From assembly GCA_938743325.2 (NCBI GenBank), contig OW568877.1, forward strand, positions 1 through 64,000: a stretch of 64,000 nt of DNA. The letters are read 5' to 3'. A model generated the notes under the pieces. That model was given only the letters and a program-made list of their open reading frames with translations, was not told the origin of the DNA and ran no database searches. A program made the translations under genes and the position numbers. The stretch is from Pycnococcus provasolii. Taxonomy: Eukaryota > Chlorophyta > Pseudoscourfieldiophyceae > Pseudoscourfieldiales > Pycnococcaceae. Positions 26,936 through 36,700 of the stretch are shown piece after piece (the stretch's first letter is position 1; each line of letters opens with the position of its first letter).

Positions 26936-27193
26936 GGCAAGAACAGTGAGAACAAATGGAGAGGGAGGGAGGGAGGGGGACGCGGTCACTCGCGGTCCGA
27001 CGTGTCTGAAATTCTGATTGAGAGAAGGGGAGAATCTGACCCCGGGGGGGGGGAAGTTTAATTACGAGTGAGAGAACACGCGCCCTTCATGGCAGCCTGG
27101 GGCCTGAAGGGGGGGGAAACAAATCTAACCTCTACGATAGAGCAGGCAGTCGGGGGTCGGGAGGGGGAGGGGTTAGCGTCACAAGAGGAAATG

Positions 27194-28057
27194 TTACTCC
27201 CGTGCCCGCAACAGATAGTTTTCGATGTGTGTTGCGGCGTGCCACCGTGTGACCGCGTCCTTGCGCACCGCTGCCGCCTCCGTATGCTCCACGGTGCTTG
27301 CACAGGGAACCGCAGCGCGGGGACCAGTGCCAGGGCCGAGCGAGCTTGCGTAGTACCCGATGCCCAGCGCAGTGGCCTCGTGCGCGCCGCTCCGCGCAAT
27401 GAAGGGAATGCTCGACGAGGTGATGCAACCGACTGCACTCACAGTGGCCGATGTGCCATCGAGAAGCCCGCAGATGCGGTACAACTTGTCCACAAGAGTG
27501 CGCTCGTAGCGCCATACGCCAGGGTTTGACATCAGCACAGAGACGTGGTCCGTAAGCATGTCTTCGTCGCCAAGCGTACAGAGCAAGTCTGTCGCACTGG
27601 TGCCGGGAAGCACCGCGATGCCAACGCTCGTAACGCCGCGCGTCCTCACCTCGTCCACCGCTTCGACGACTGCATCAGCGAGCCCGCTCACGCAGTCGCC
27701 TTTCGCGATGTACGCCTCCAATTGTAGCGTGATCCTGGTAACACCTGCGTCTGCGAGTTTTGCTATCGTCGCGCTTGTGTTCCGCGCCGTCATGTACGTG
27801 TGGCAATCCACGGGCAATACCGCGCACGCCTGCGCGAGAGAGTCAAAGTCAAAGTCGTCGAGGTTTGCTTCAATCTGCTTGTCAAGCGTGCCGTCAGACA
27901 GCCACACGGAACCGCCGCAGAACCGAGCGTCTCGCATCTGGTCTGCCACGACGTGCAATGGGGTATCGGCAGTCCTTCGCCGGTTGCCTGCCGACTGAGC
28001 AGTCACGAGGGCTGGCAGCGTGTGCAAGGCGGCTCTCAACCGTGGACGCGCATGCAT
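27194..28057 (-). CDS. Degenerate ribulose-phosphate 3-epimerase-like TIM-barrel protein
   Basis: From ATG 28057 the protein has 287 residues. It follows the RPE fold order: SVWLSDGTLDKQIEA (strand 2), VDCHTYMTARN (strand 3), TRITLQLEAY, SVGIAVLPGTS, HVSVLMSNPGVWRYE and SAVGCITSSSIPFIARSGA. Aligned by eye to true RPE, only one of four metal-binding residues remains (the strand-3 His); the strand-2 His-x-Asp is replaced around Val-Trp and the late VDGG is AVGC. I infer a non-catalytic or repurposed barrel. It is head-to-head with a plastid RPE gene 800 bp away. An upstream exon carrying a transit peptide is possible. Confidence 0.6.
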   Translation of the reverse strand: MHARPRLRAALHTLPALVTAQSAGNRRRTADTPLHVVADQMRDARFCGGSVWLSDGTLDKQIEANLDDFDFDSLAQACAVLPVDCHTYMTARNTSATIAKLADAGVTRITLQLEAYIAKGDCVSGLADAVVEAVDEVRTRGVTSVGIAVLPGTSATDLLCTLGDEDMLTDHVSVLMSNPGVWRYERTLVDKLYRICGLLDGTSATVSAVGCITSSSIPFIARSGAHEATALGIGYYASSLGPGTGPRAAVPCASTVEHTEAAAVRKDAVTRWHAATHIENYLLRARE

Positions 28058-28496
28058 CGCACGGGCACACGCTGAGGCAAACAAGTGTTGAAACTTGATC
28101 AGCCGGTCCAACCAATCCAATAGATCAACCGGCAATGTTACGAAGAAGGTTACAGAACCGCACAGAAGCCTTACTTACAATTACAAGTCCCTAAAAGCGC
28201 ATAGCGCGTGCGGTAGACCACTCACGGCCACCACTTTAAAGGTACGCACGCACGCACACGAGTGGGATCCCACGGGAAACACGAAAATAACAACGCAATG
28301 CGTAGATAACAGGTACAGGTTATGATGGTGAACTCACAATGGCCGATTATTCATGCATGAAACTCCCCGGCAGACAAAGGCCGTTGAGGCACGAGAGAAA
28401 TCTAAAAAGTAGAGGGACCCGAAAAAGGACAACATAGGGGAAATTCCGGATTGATTGTCCCGTTTCGGAATCCTTCGATCTAATATTAAGTTAAAC

Positions 28497-28532
28497 GTGT
28501 CACGTGGCCCCCCTTTTTAGGCCACGTGACAC
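28497..28532. promoter_or_regulatory. 13-bp perfect inverted repeat with paired G-boxes
   Basis: Arms GTGTCACGTGGCC (28497-28509) and GGCCACGTGACAC (28520-28532) are separated by 10 nt. Each arm contains CACGTG, the core bound by bZIP and bHLH factors in plants and algae. It lies between divergent RPE-fold genes. Confidence 0.6.
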
Positions 28533-28731
28533 CTTCCCTTCTTCGAAGCCTTTTTGATCTTCTTCACAAGTCTCCGAGACAATACGCTCACTGGTCACAA
28601 GCGGCACCGCTTATGCACTAGCGTCCACCTTTGTGTGTCCACCACTACTCTTACGGATTAGCTTTATTATCCGGACAGCTTTCTTATTTCCGGATAGCTC
28701 TACCTTTATTGGGGGGCACGTGCTCTCCCAG

Positions 28732-28762
28732 CCCAGCCCTATACTTTGTGGATAGGGCTGGG
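28732..28762. promoter_or_regulatory. 11-bp perfect inverted repeat upstream of RPE
   Basis: Arms CCCAGCCCTAT (28732-28742) and ATAGGGCTGGG (28752-28762) flank a 9-nt loop, about 100 bp upstream of the RPE start codon. A CACGTG lies just to its left (28718-28723). Confidence 0.5.
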
Positions 28763-28859
28763 ATCCCGGGTGCTCAAGTGGCGGCCGGCCCACTGTTCTC
28801 CATTGTGGCATTGTTGTGGGCCGTTCCGTTGAGTTTCTCAGATCGCCATTGAGTCTCAT

Positions 28860-29738
28860 ATGATTAAAAGTACGTACCTTTCGCAGCGCTACTGTGGCTT
28901 GTCGAGGCTCCAGCGGTGTACTAGCAGGCATTGCAAGGGTCGATGCACTAACTGCAATCGTCGCGCTCCAACCGCGCGGGCGTCGAACCGCGCGACGCAT
29001 GTCCGCGCCGCTGCAGCGGCAGAGCCGCGGCAGGTGCAGATAATCCCGTCGGTACTGCCCGCGGACTGGGCGAACATGGGTCAGTGCGTTAAGGAACTCG
29101 AGGAGGCTGGCGTGGACCGCATCCAGTTCGACGTCATGGATGGCAACTTCGTCCCGAACTTGACCTTCGGACCCGAGATGATTGCCGCGTGCCGCAACTA
29201 TTGCGATGTTCCGTTTGAGACGCAGCTCATGGTGTCAAACTATAACTCGGATACGATGCTCGAGGAGTATGTAAATGCGACGAAGGGACTGAACGGCGAG
29301 CCTGGCGTAGTGATCGTCCACGTTGAGGCTTGCACGCACCTGCACCGTTCGCTGTCCAAGATTCGCGATATGGGCGGGAGCCCAAGCGTCGCACTGAACC
29401 CGCACACGCCGGCGGAGATGGTGCTCAACGTACTCGACTTGGTAGACCACGTACTTGTGATGACGGTGAACCCTGGCTTCGGGGGTCAGGCATACATCCC
29501 CACCATGGTTGACAAGATCACGCAGCTGCGGAGCGCCATTGTCGAGCGCGGGTTGGATGTGGACATCGAGGTGGATGGCGGAATTAAGGCGGACCAGACA
29601 ATTATGGAATGTGCCGCGGCAGGCGCGAACTGCTTCATCGCTGGGAGCGGCATGTTTGCGTACCCCACGTTGAAGGAGGGGTGCGACGCGCTGCGTGCAA
29701 AGGCGCTCGAGGGACAGAAGACTTTCGTGGATGCCTAG
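28860..29738 (+). CDS. RPE: Plastid ribulose-phosphate 3-epimerase family protein, Gln-substituted variant
   Basis: The 292-residue protein starts at ATG 28860. A Cys/Arg-rich transit peptide ends near THVRAAAAAEP (about residue 50). The barrel is complete: VDRIQFDVMDGNFVPNLTFG, PFETQLMVSN, SVALNPHTPAEM, HVLVMTVNPGFGGQAYIPT and DIEVDGGIKADQTI. RPE interconverts ribulose-5-phosphate and xylulose-5-phosphate in the Calvin cycle and pentose phosphate pathway. Canonical RPE coordinates its metal with two His and two Asp; here both Asp are kept but the His in HLDVMDG and in DxHLMV are both Gln. It may be a distinct algal plastid subgroup with altered metal use or substrate. Confidence 0.8.
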   Translation: MIKSTYLSQRYCGLSRLQRCTSRHCKGRCTNCNRRAPTARASNRATHVRAAAAAEPRQVQIIPSVLPADWANMGQCVKELEEAGVDRIQFDVMDGNFVPNLTFGPEMIAACRNYCDVPFETQLMVSNYNSDTMLEEYVNATKGLNGEPGVVIVHVEACTHLHRSLSKIRDMGGSPSVALNPHTPAEMVLNVLDLVDHVLVMTVNPGFGGQAYIPTMVDKITQLRSAIVERGLDVDIEVDGGIKADQTIMECAAAGANCFIAGSGMFAYPTLKEGCDALRAKALEGQKTFVDA

Positions 29739-29972
29739 TTGGGCGCCTATCGTAACGCGTCTCGCGGTCGGGCATAAGTCGTGCGCGTGCTCGGCGAGTC
29801 GGCGCGCAGTCCGCCGCGCGGCGCCGAAAGCAGTCGGTTGGATCGCGCCGGTGAATCGTAGCTGAATGGTGAGCTTTTAAAATTGACTGGTTGGACGACC
29901 GCTGAATGAAGTAAAACTCTATTACTTTACTGAATGAGCGATCTTCGCGATCTTCGCGATCTTCGAGCGTTC

Positions 29973-31115
29973 TTAGACGCCGTCCTCCTCCTTCTTCTTC
30001 AGCACGTACGATTCGTATCCCTTGCTTCGACTGACGAGGCGGTCGTCGTCACCGAGTCCAAGATTTTCCAGCACATCAGGTGGAGCGGGAAGCCACTGCG
30101 TGAATAACGCCGAAGCGCGCCCGATAGCCTCTGTTGCCAACGCCACGGGACCATCCTCCCACGTTGCCGGGCCGGTGTTCAGTGCATCCACCTCGAACTT
30201 CGCCTTGAGAGCCGCGCGCAGGCGTCGAAGCACCTCCTTTTCACCAGCCATGGGGTAATCCACCTTCGGCGTCGGACTCACCTTGCGAGAGACGTTGATT
30301 CTCCAACTTCCGCCTCCCGCGGCGTCGCACTCGACGTCCACTTCACCAGAATCGTCCCCGCACCGAGTCGCGCGAATCCAAAGCTCGCCCTGTGGGACGA
30401 CGCGCCCTCTGGTGACTCCTACAAATGTGAGCCGGACACCCTCTTCGACGTTGTCGCTTTGGCATGGTACGGGAAGAGGATCTTCGGCAGTGAATGCCAT
30501 GGTTGACGCCCACTGCTGAAGGAAAGTGGGAATGTCGACGTCATCCATCTCCGCCTTGGCAGACTCCGACGCCGGCGTTCGCATTTCGCGGAAGATGATT
30601 TCCTCCTGCTGCACGAGCACGAGTCCTTCCTCTTCCGCCTTGATGGTTGCGCTTTTTGCGGACTTTCTGGTGGACCTATCGTTTCGTTGCTTGGCGAGAG
30701 CTCGGTCGACATCCCCCCTCCTCGACGTGAGCGCGTCGAGCGCCATGTTGAGCTCCACCGCCTCCGACGAGTCTGCGTCGTTCGGGTTGAGGTCGGGGTG
30801 TTTTTTCCTCATCAGCGCCTTGTACGCGGCTTTGATTTCGTCCATCGACGCGTTTTCCGCGACACCCAAGACCAGATACGGATCATCGCTGTCATCATCG
30901 CCACTCCGAGACTCCGAGGAATCGGAAGACGACGCCCTAACCCGACCCGAAGTTGACGGCGACCTCCTCCAACCAACCAACCACCAACTTCTTCGAGACC
31001 GAGACCTGAAAAAGGACGTTGAAAAAGCACCACTCCCCCCACAGGCACCTTTATGAGTAACTGGTGTCCTTCCAAGATTAACAACACCACGGGAAACACA
31101 GGGAAGAGGCGCCAT
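29973..31115 (-). CDS. Plastid-targeted J-domain protein
   Basis: The 380-residue protein starts at ATG 31115. The N-terminus is basic and Ser-rich with a GRVRASSS junction near residue 58, suggesting a plastid transit peptide. The J domain (about residues 75-135) reads DPYLVLGVAENASMDEIKAA, then RKKHPDLNPNDA with the HPD tripeptide that stimulates Hsp70 ATPase. The remaining 230 residues have no zinc-finger or DnaJ C-terminal domain and resemble plant plastid DnaJ-like proteins of unknown client. It is convergent with RPE (235 bp between stops). Confidence 0.85.
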   Translation of the reverse strand: MAPLPCVSRGVVNLGRTPVTHKGACGGSGAFSTSFFRSRSRRSWWLVGWRRSPSTSGRVRASSSDSSESRSGDDDSDDPYLVLGVAENASMDEIKAAYKALMRKKHPDLNPNDADSSEAVELNMALDALTSRRGDVDRALAKQRNDRSTRKSAKSATIKAEEEGLVLVQQEEIIFREMRTPASESAKAEMDDVDIPTFLQQWASTMAFTAEDPLPVPCQSDNVEEGVRLTFVGVTRGRVVPQGELWIRATRCGDDSGEVDVECDAAGGGSWRINVSRKVSPTPKVDYPMAGEKEVLRRLRAALKAKFEVDALNTGPATWEDGPVALATEAIGRASALFTQWLPAPPDVLENLGLGDDDRLVSRSKGYESYVLKKKEEDGV

Positions 31116-31395
31116 CACAAAGAATGAAGAGCACGAGACGTAAGGTAGTTGTCTGATCCAAAAACGCAAAAGCACTGATGAACCACCACCCACCAAGAGG
31201 AGCTCCGAAGAAACCTCTTCGTGGGGTGTTCCCTGTTGAAGAAGCGGGATCCGTCGTCGGTCGACTTTTTACTGTTCAGGGTGGTACCTTGGTTCCTTTG
31301 TTTCCCTTTGGGGATCCCGCTCGCGTCTTCTACCACCGCCTATCAGGCGAGACGAAGGCACCCGAAACGCGGGGCACGCAGCGACACCACCAGAG

Positions 31396-31749
31396 ATGCC
31401 GCCACCGCCGATGCCACCGCCGTCACCGCAAACGAACCAACCAAGAGTTCGCTTCGCCCCCATGGCACAAGCAGAACCTTCAAGACAAGAAACGGGCGCG
31501 ACACCACCAGAGATGCCGCAAAGCCCGCAATCGCCAACACCCGGAATGCCGGAGGAAAACAGAACACAGGAGCCAGCAGAGCCACAGATTTCGATTGAGG
31601 GCGTAATGCAACTCATGGAGCGTTTGCAGCACGCGCAAGAAGATGCTCAAAGATATAGAGAACAAGCCAAAGAGGCCACGCTCCAAGCGGAAGAAGAAAG
31701 AAGGCTCGCGAGATCAGCGCGAGCACAAGGCACTGGATCGTACATCTGA
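31396..31749 (+). CDS. Hypothetical proline-rich coiled-coil protein
   Basis: This 117-residue open frame starts at ATG 31396. The first 55 residues are proline-rich; the rest (SIEGVMQLMERLQHAQEDAQ onward) is a charged helix fitting a coiled coil. The family is unknown. It could be the start of a retroelement gag or a small host protein; no partner domains follow. Confidence 0.3.
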   Translation: MPPPPMPPPSPQTNQPRVRFAPMAQAEPSRQETGATPPEMPQSPQSPTPGMPEENRTQEPAEPQISIEGVMQLMERLQHAQEDAQRYREQAKEATLQAEEERRLARSARAQGTGSYI

Positions 31750-32183
31750 TGCGGGTGGTTCGCTCAATAGCGCGGACCTACTGCGCTGGTGTGCGGTCGC
31801 GGGCTACTGCCCGGCGATCATCGCGGCAGTCTTCCCTCCCTTGCCGGAGGTTTTGCCTTAGCGGTGTCGTTCCTTGCGCGTTTCTACCTCCCTTCCTATC
31901 CCACGACCAAGCTACCTTATTCTCTGCCTTTTGGCATGATAGGTGGTGGGAGCCTCGTGCTACATTCTGTCTTAAGATGGGATGGAAACGAGCGCGTTCA
32001 CTGCTTCCCACCTTATCTCACATGTGAGTTAAGTAGTAAGTACTAACCATATAATCTACCAGGAGCCTAGGAGGGTATAGACTGTACAAAGGTACAGTCG
32101 TACCTAACCTGGGACTATGTAGTTTTAGTTACTATTAACATTTACAATTTTGTTACTCAATAAAGATTACAATATATTAAGCG
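31750..32183. other. Intergenic region
   Basis: AT-richer sequence with short palindromes such as gtacaaaggtacagtcgtac (about 32083-32102). It lies beyond the stop codon of the large matrix gene. No coding sequence is supported. Confidence 0.45.
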
Positions 32184-33705
32184 TCAGCCCATTCGTCGCA
32201 GATGTTGGAGTCTATCGATGGTATCTGGCAAGCTTTCAATTTCCTGAACACTTAGATCGTCGAGGACCAAGGCGTCGTCGTGGAAGTTCGCAGCGTCTTC
32301 GGGGAAGAATACGGAAGATGCTTCCGAGAGCGAGTAGAAGGAAGAGTTCGTCTCGTCAGGATCCACCACCATCAAATTCTCGTCTGCAACCTGTGTATTG
32401 TCATGAATCGCGTCAGCCACGTCGTCATCGTCGACGTCGCCGTGCTTTTTGTCACCGTCTTCATGCGAAGGGGTTGTATATGACACGTCGGAAGCATCGT
32501 CGGAAGAAGGAACATGGAGAGCCACATTGTCAGGTGGTGTAATCGCGTCCGTTGGCATATGCTGTGACTCATCCACTTCATTGCGGGATGATTCGGTGTC
32601 TTGAGCAGGTGAAGTCGCATCCACAGTACGACGACCAAACATCATCATTGCAGCACGAAGTTGTTCGCGCTCGCGCTCTGCTCGAGCAGCCTCTGCCATA
32701 GCCTTCGCCTCGGCAAATGCACGCTCGTCCTCCTCCATCTGCAATCGCTCGCGCTCTGCTCGAGCAGCCTCTGCCATCACCTTCGCCTCGGCAAATGCAC
32801 GCTCGTCCTCCTCCATCTGCAATCGCTCGCGCTCTGCTCGAGCAGCCTCTGCCATCGCTTTCGCCTCGGCAAATGCACGCTCGTCTTCGTCTTCGTCGTC
32901 TACGAATGGCGTCTCCTCCTCCTCCGTCACATCGGTAGCAGCCGCAGCCGTAGCTTCGTCAGCGGCGGCGGCGACCGCAGCAGTACCAGCAGGCGCCGCT
33001 ATCGCCGTCGCATCGTCCGTCGATTCATGCACAGCCTGCTGCTCCGGCGCGTCCTCAGATGCAGGGCCTGTCGTTGCCACATGCTGGTGCGTCTCCTCCT
33101 CCTCCGTCACATCGGTAGCAGCCGCAGCCGTAGCTTCGTCAGCGGCGGCGGCAGCAGCAGCAGTACCAGCAGGCGCCGCTATCGCCGTCGCATCGTCCGT
33201 CGATTCATGCACAGCCTGCTGCTCCGGCGCGTCCTCAGATGCAGGGCCTGTCGTTGCCACATGCTGGTGCGTCTCCTCCTCCTCCGTCACATCGGCAGCA
33301 GCCGCAGCCGTAGCTTCGTCAGCGGCGGCGGCGACCGCAGCAGTACCAGCAGGCGCCGCTACCGCCGTTGCATCGTCCGTCGATTCACGCGCATTCGCCT
33401 GCACAGCCTGCTGCTCCGGCGCGTCCTCAGATGCAGGGCCTGTCGTTGCCACATGCTGGTGCGTCTCCTCCTCCTCCGTCACATCGGCAGCAGCAGCAGC
33501 CGTAGCTTCGTCAGCGGCGGCGGCGACCGCAGCAGTACCAGCAGGCGCCGCTACCGCCGTTGCATCGTCCGTCGATTCACGCGCATTCGCCTGCACAGCC
33601 TGCTGCTCCGGCGCGTCCTCAGATGCAGGGCCTGTCGTTGCCACATGCTGGTGCGTCTCCTCCTCCTCCGTCACATCGGTAGCAGCCGCAGCCGTAGCTT
33701 CGTCA

Positions 33706-33737
<32 letters not shown>

Positions 33738-36700
33738 AGGGACTGCGGCTTCCGCGACCCGTGCTTTGAGCGGATCCGGTTGCGGTTCTGGTTCCGGCGG
33801 AGCATCTTCGAAACGCTGTGTTGCCTGAACAGCAAGCATAGGATTCGCTGCAGCAATTCCCATTGATCCCATGTGAGGATATATTGGCTCCTGTGGAGAT
33901 GAGACATAAGGTGATGCCTCCTGCGGGTCAACGATCACCGCACTTTCCACCTGAGTGGCATTGAAATCCTCTCCCTTGATGGAAGCGATGTCCCCCGCCG
34001 ATGCAGCAGATCGGCGATGTCGATGAATGTCGCGACTTTGGGACGGAGGTGCACTGCGCACAGCGTGTTCCCTCAACAAATCTTCTTGCTGCTGTGCCGT
34101 AGCATTGTCGTGGTCGCCATCCTCCTCGTCGTATTCGCCGTAATCATCTTCATCGTCATCATAAGCGTAGGATTCGTCATCCCCTTCGTCGCTACCCATC
34201 GATGCTTTTGGATAGGATGACGTGGAAGTCGGCACACGTGGACGCTTCTCCGTGATGGGGCCGAGATGGAAATATGTCTGCAGATTACGTGCAAACGACT
34301 TGACATCAGGATGGTAACGTCTTAGCATACTTTCCACGTCTCCCATAGCGACGCTAGCCACGCCAATGCCACCGTCATAAGCATCCTCGACTTCACCAAC
34401 GTTTAGAGATGTGAAGTGATCGTCTTCAAACACACCTGTCTCGTAGCGCTTCGTCTTGACGACTCGCGAATAGATCTGACATCCGCAGAAGGTGCACGCG
34501 AATACCAAGACGGTGATACTACCAACCACGAAGGCGGATAGGGTAGCTGGATTCCCTTCCATGCGTCTGAAAAACGAAATCGCTGCAGATTCTGATGCTG
34601 TCGGTGGGGTCGACTGTGGCGGCGGCGGCGTTGGGCTCGGCGGTGGAGGCGTTGGACTCGGCGGCGGCGGCGGACTCGGCGGTGGAGGTGGCGGACTCGG
34701 CGGCGGTGGCGGTCTAGGCGGTGGAGGCGGCGGACTCGGTGGTGGAGGTGGGCTCGGTGGGGTTGGTGGCGGACTCGGCGGGGGCGGCGGGGGCGGCGGT
34801 GAAGGAGGCGGACTCGGTGGTGGAGGTGGGCTCGGTGGGGTTGGTGGCGGACTCGGCGGGGGCGGCGGGCTTGGCGGATTCGGTGGCGGGCTTGGTGGCG
34901 GCGGCGGGCTTGGCGGGCTCGGTGGCGGACTCGGTGGCGGCGGCGGGCTTGGCGGGTTCGGTGGCGGACTCGGTGGCGGCGGCGGGCTTGGCGGGCTCGG
35001 TGGCGGACTCGGTGGCGGCGGCGGGCTTGGCGGGTTCGGTGGCGGGTTCGGTGGCGGCGGCGGGCTATGCGGTGGGGGCGGGCTCGGCGGAGGCAGCACT
35101 GGTAAACGCAGGTCAAAGACGACGTCTGCAGCCTGAATCACTTTCGCAGCCTTGTCAAAATCTGCGATGGAAATCGAGTCGTTTGCGAGATCTGTGATGA
35201 GATTGGTAATGTTCGTCTGAGCTTTGTACGAGGACGCGTACATGCTGCCCAATGCACCTTGCATGTCAATGCTCGACCCGGGGCCCGCGATCACCTTTGC
35301 CACGTCCTGCATGATTGTATCGACGGCGGACACGATGGTTGCGGTGGTGGTTGCCACAGCAACAATCTTTTCGCGTGCCGCTGCCGATAGCGGCGTGTCG
35401 GATTCTTTCGCAATCGTTTCAAGCATCTGAGAAAGCACGGATGGATCTCCGAGATTCAGAGTCAACGCTGGCAAATCCTGTAGCAGATCGCGACGCTGTC
35501 GCGCTGTCACTTTCAGAGGCTCAATTTCCAGCACTAATGCAGCCACCACGCGATAGATGGATACGCTTGCTATGAGTCTATCCTGCCAGCTTTTACTTGG
35601 CGCAAAGTAGCCTGCAAAAAGCGATACGATCGTGTGAAGAATCATGTTTGCACGAAATGCGGAGATGGCATCCGGCGAGATTCGCTTGGACGTCATCTCG
35701 CCACTGGAGCTCATCGCGCTGACGGGCTTCAGCATGCCCTCAACATGATCGTATGTGGCCACATCCACAGAGGCTGTAATGCCAAGAGCAGATTTCACCA
35801 CGCGCTGAACCTCCATTTGAATTGTGTCACTTAACGGCATTTTTGACGCGTTATATACGAATAGAACGAGCGTTGTGACGGGAGTGATCACAACGTCGGC
35901 ACCGCCATGCTGAAGTCCAAGTGCGCCCATGGTGGTTGTCAGAGGCTGGCTTATCGCGGAACTGATGCATGATCGCTCTCCACGATCTGGCTCGACATGC
36001 AAGAATTTTCCCTGCGTTGCCGCTAGATGGAACGAGCCCGCTTCGGTGGTGTACGCAGATGCGAGAGTCACGTTCGCTCTCTCGCCTTCATCAAGCACGA
36101 CATTGCCGTTGTCGTCCTGAAAGACGCGGCAGCCAGTTTGATAGCTGGACGTGATCACATTACCAAAAAGGCGGATTTCTGGAGGCGGTGAGGGAGGTGA
36201 CGGTGGGCTCGGCGGTGGACTCGGCGGTAGTGGAGGTTTCGGTGCCGGCGGCGGGCTCGGTGCCGGCGGCGGGCTCGGCAGTAATGGAGGGCTTGGCGGC
36301 GGCGGTGGGCTCGGCGGTAGTGGAGGTCTTGGCGGCGGCGGCGGGCTCGGCGGTAATGGAGGGCTCGGTGGCGGCGGCGGGCTCGGCGGCGGCGGTGGAC
36401 TCGGAGGCAGTGGAGGGCTCGGTGGCAGCGGCGGCGGATTCTGCCCCAGTCCAATGATGACGCCACCATAGAATGTCTGCAGAGAAAGTTGGGTCTGCGG
36501 TGGTGGAGGTGGTGGAGGTGGTGGAGGTGGTGGAGGTGGTGGAGGTGGTGGAGGTGGTGGAGGTGGTGGAGGTGGTGGAGGTGGTGGAGGCGGCGGAGGC
36601 GGTGGAGGTGGCGGAGGCGGCGGAGGTGGTGAGGTTGGTGACGAGATTTTCGCGGCGGTCATAGATTGACCATGATGTACTTTCGCTTTCGCGTGGACGG

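Larger units (their letters stand above)
28058..28859. other. Divergent region between the two RPE-fold genes
   Basis: This 800-bp interval has no gene. It contains two long perfect inverted repeats (described separately), acgcacgcacg repeats near 28245, and a ggataaccgga-like set of repeats near 28655-28700 (ccggacagc, ccggatagc). Confidence 0.55.

Noticed and set aside
32661-33866. 401-codon Leu/Arg/Ser-rich frame antisense to the matrix-protein tail
   Set aside because: A repeat-driven shadow; the RRYRRR and LLLRH periodicity mirrors the tail repeats on the coding strand.
34492-35136. Long glycine-rich open frame on the plus strand
   Set aside because: It is the antisense of the PPSPP rod of the matrix protein; GGCGG repeats keep all frames open. 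No ATG context or domain.
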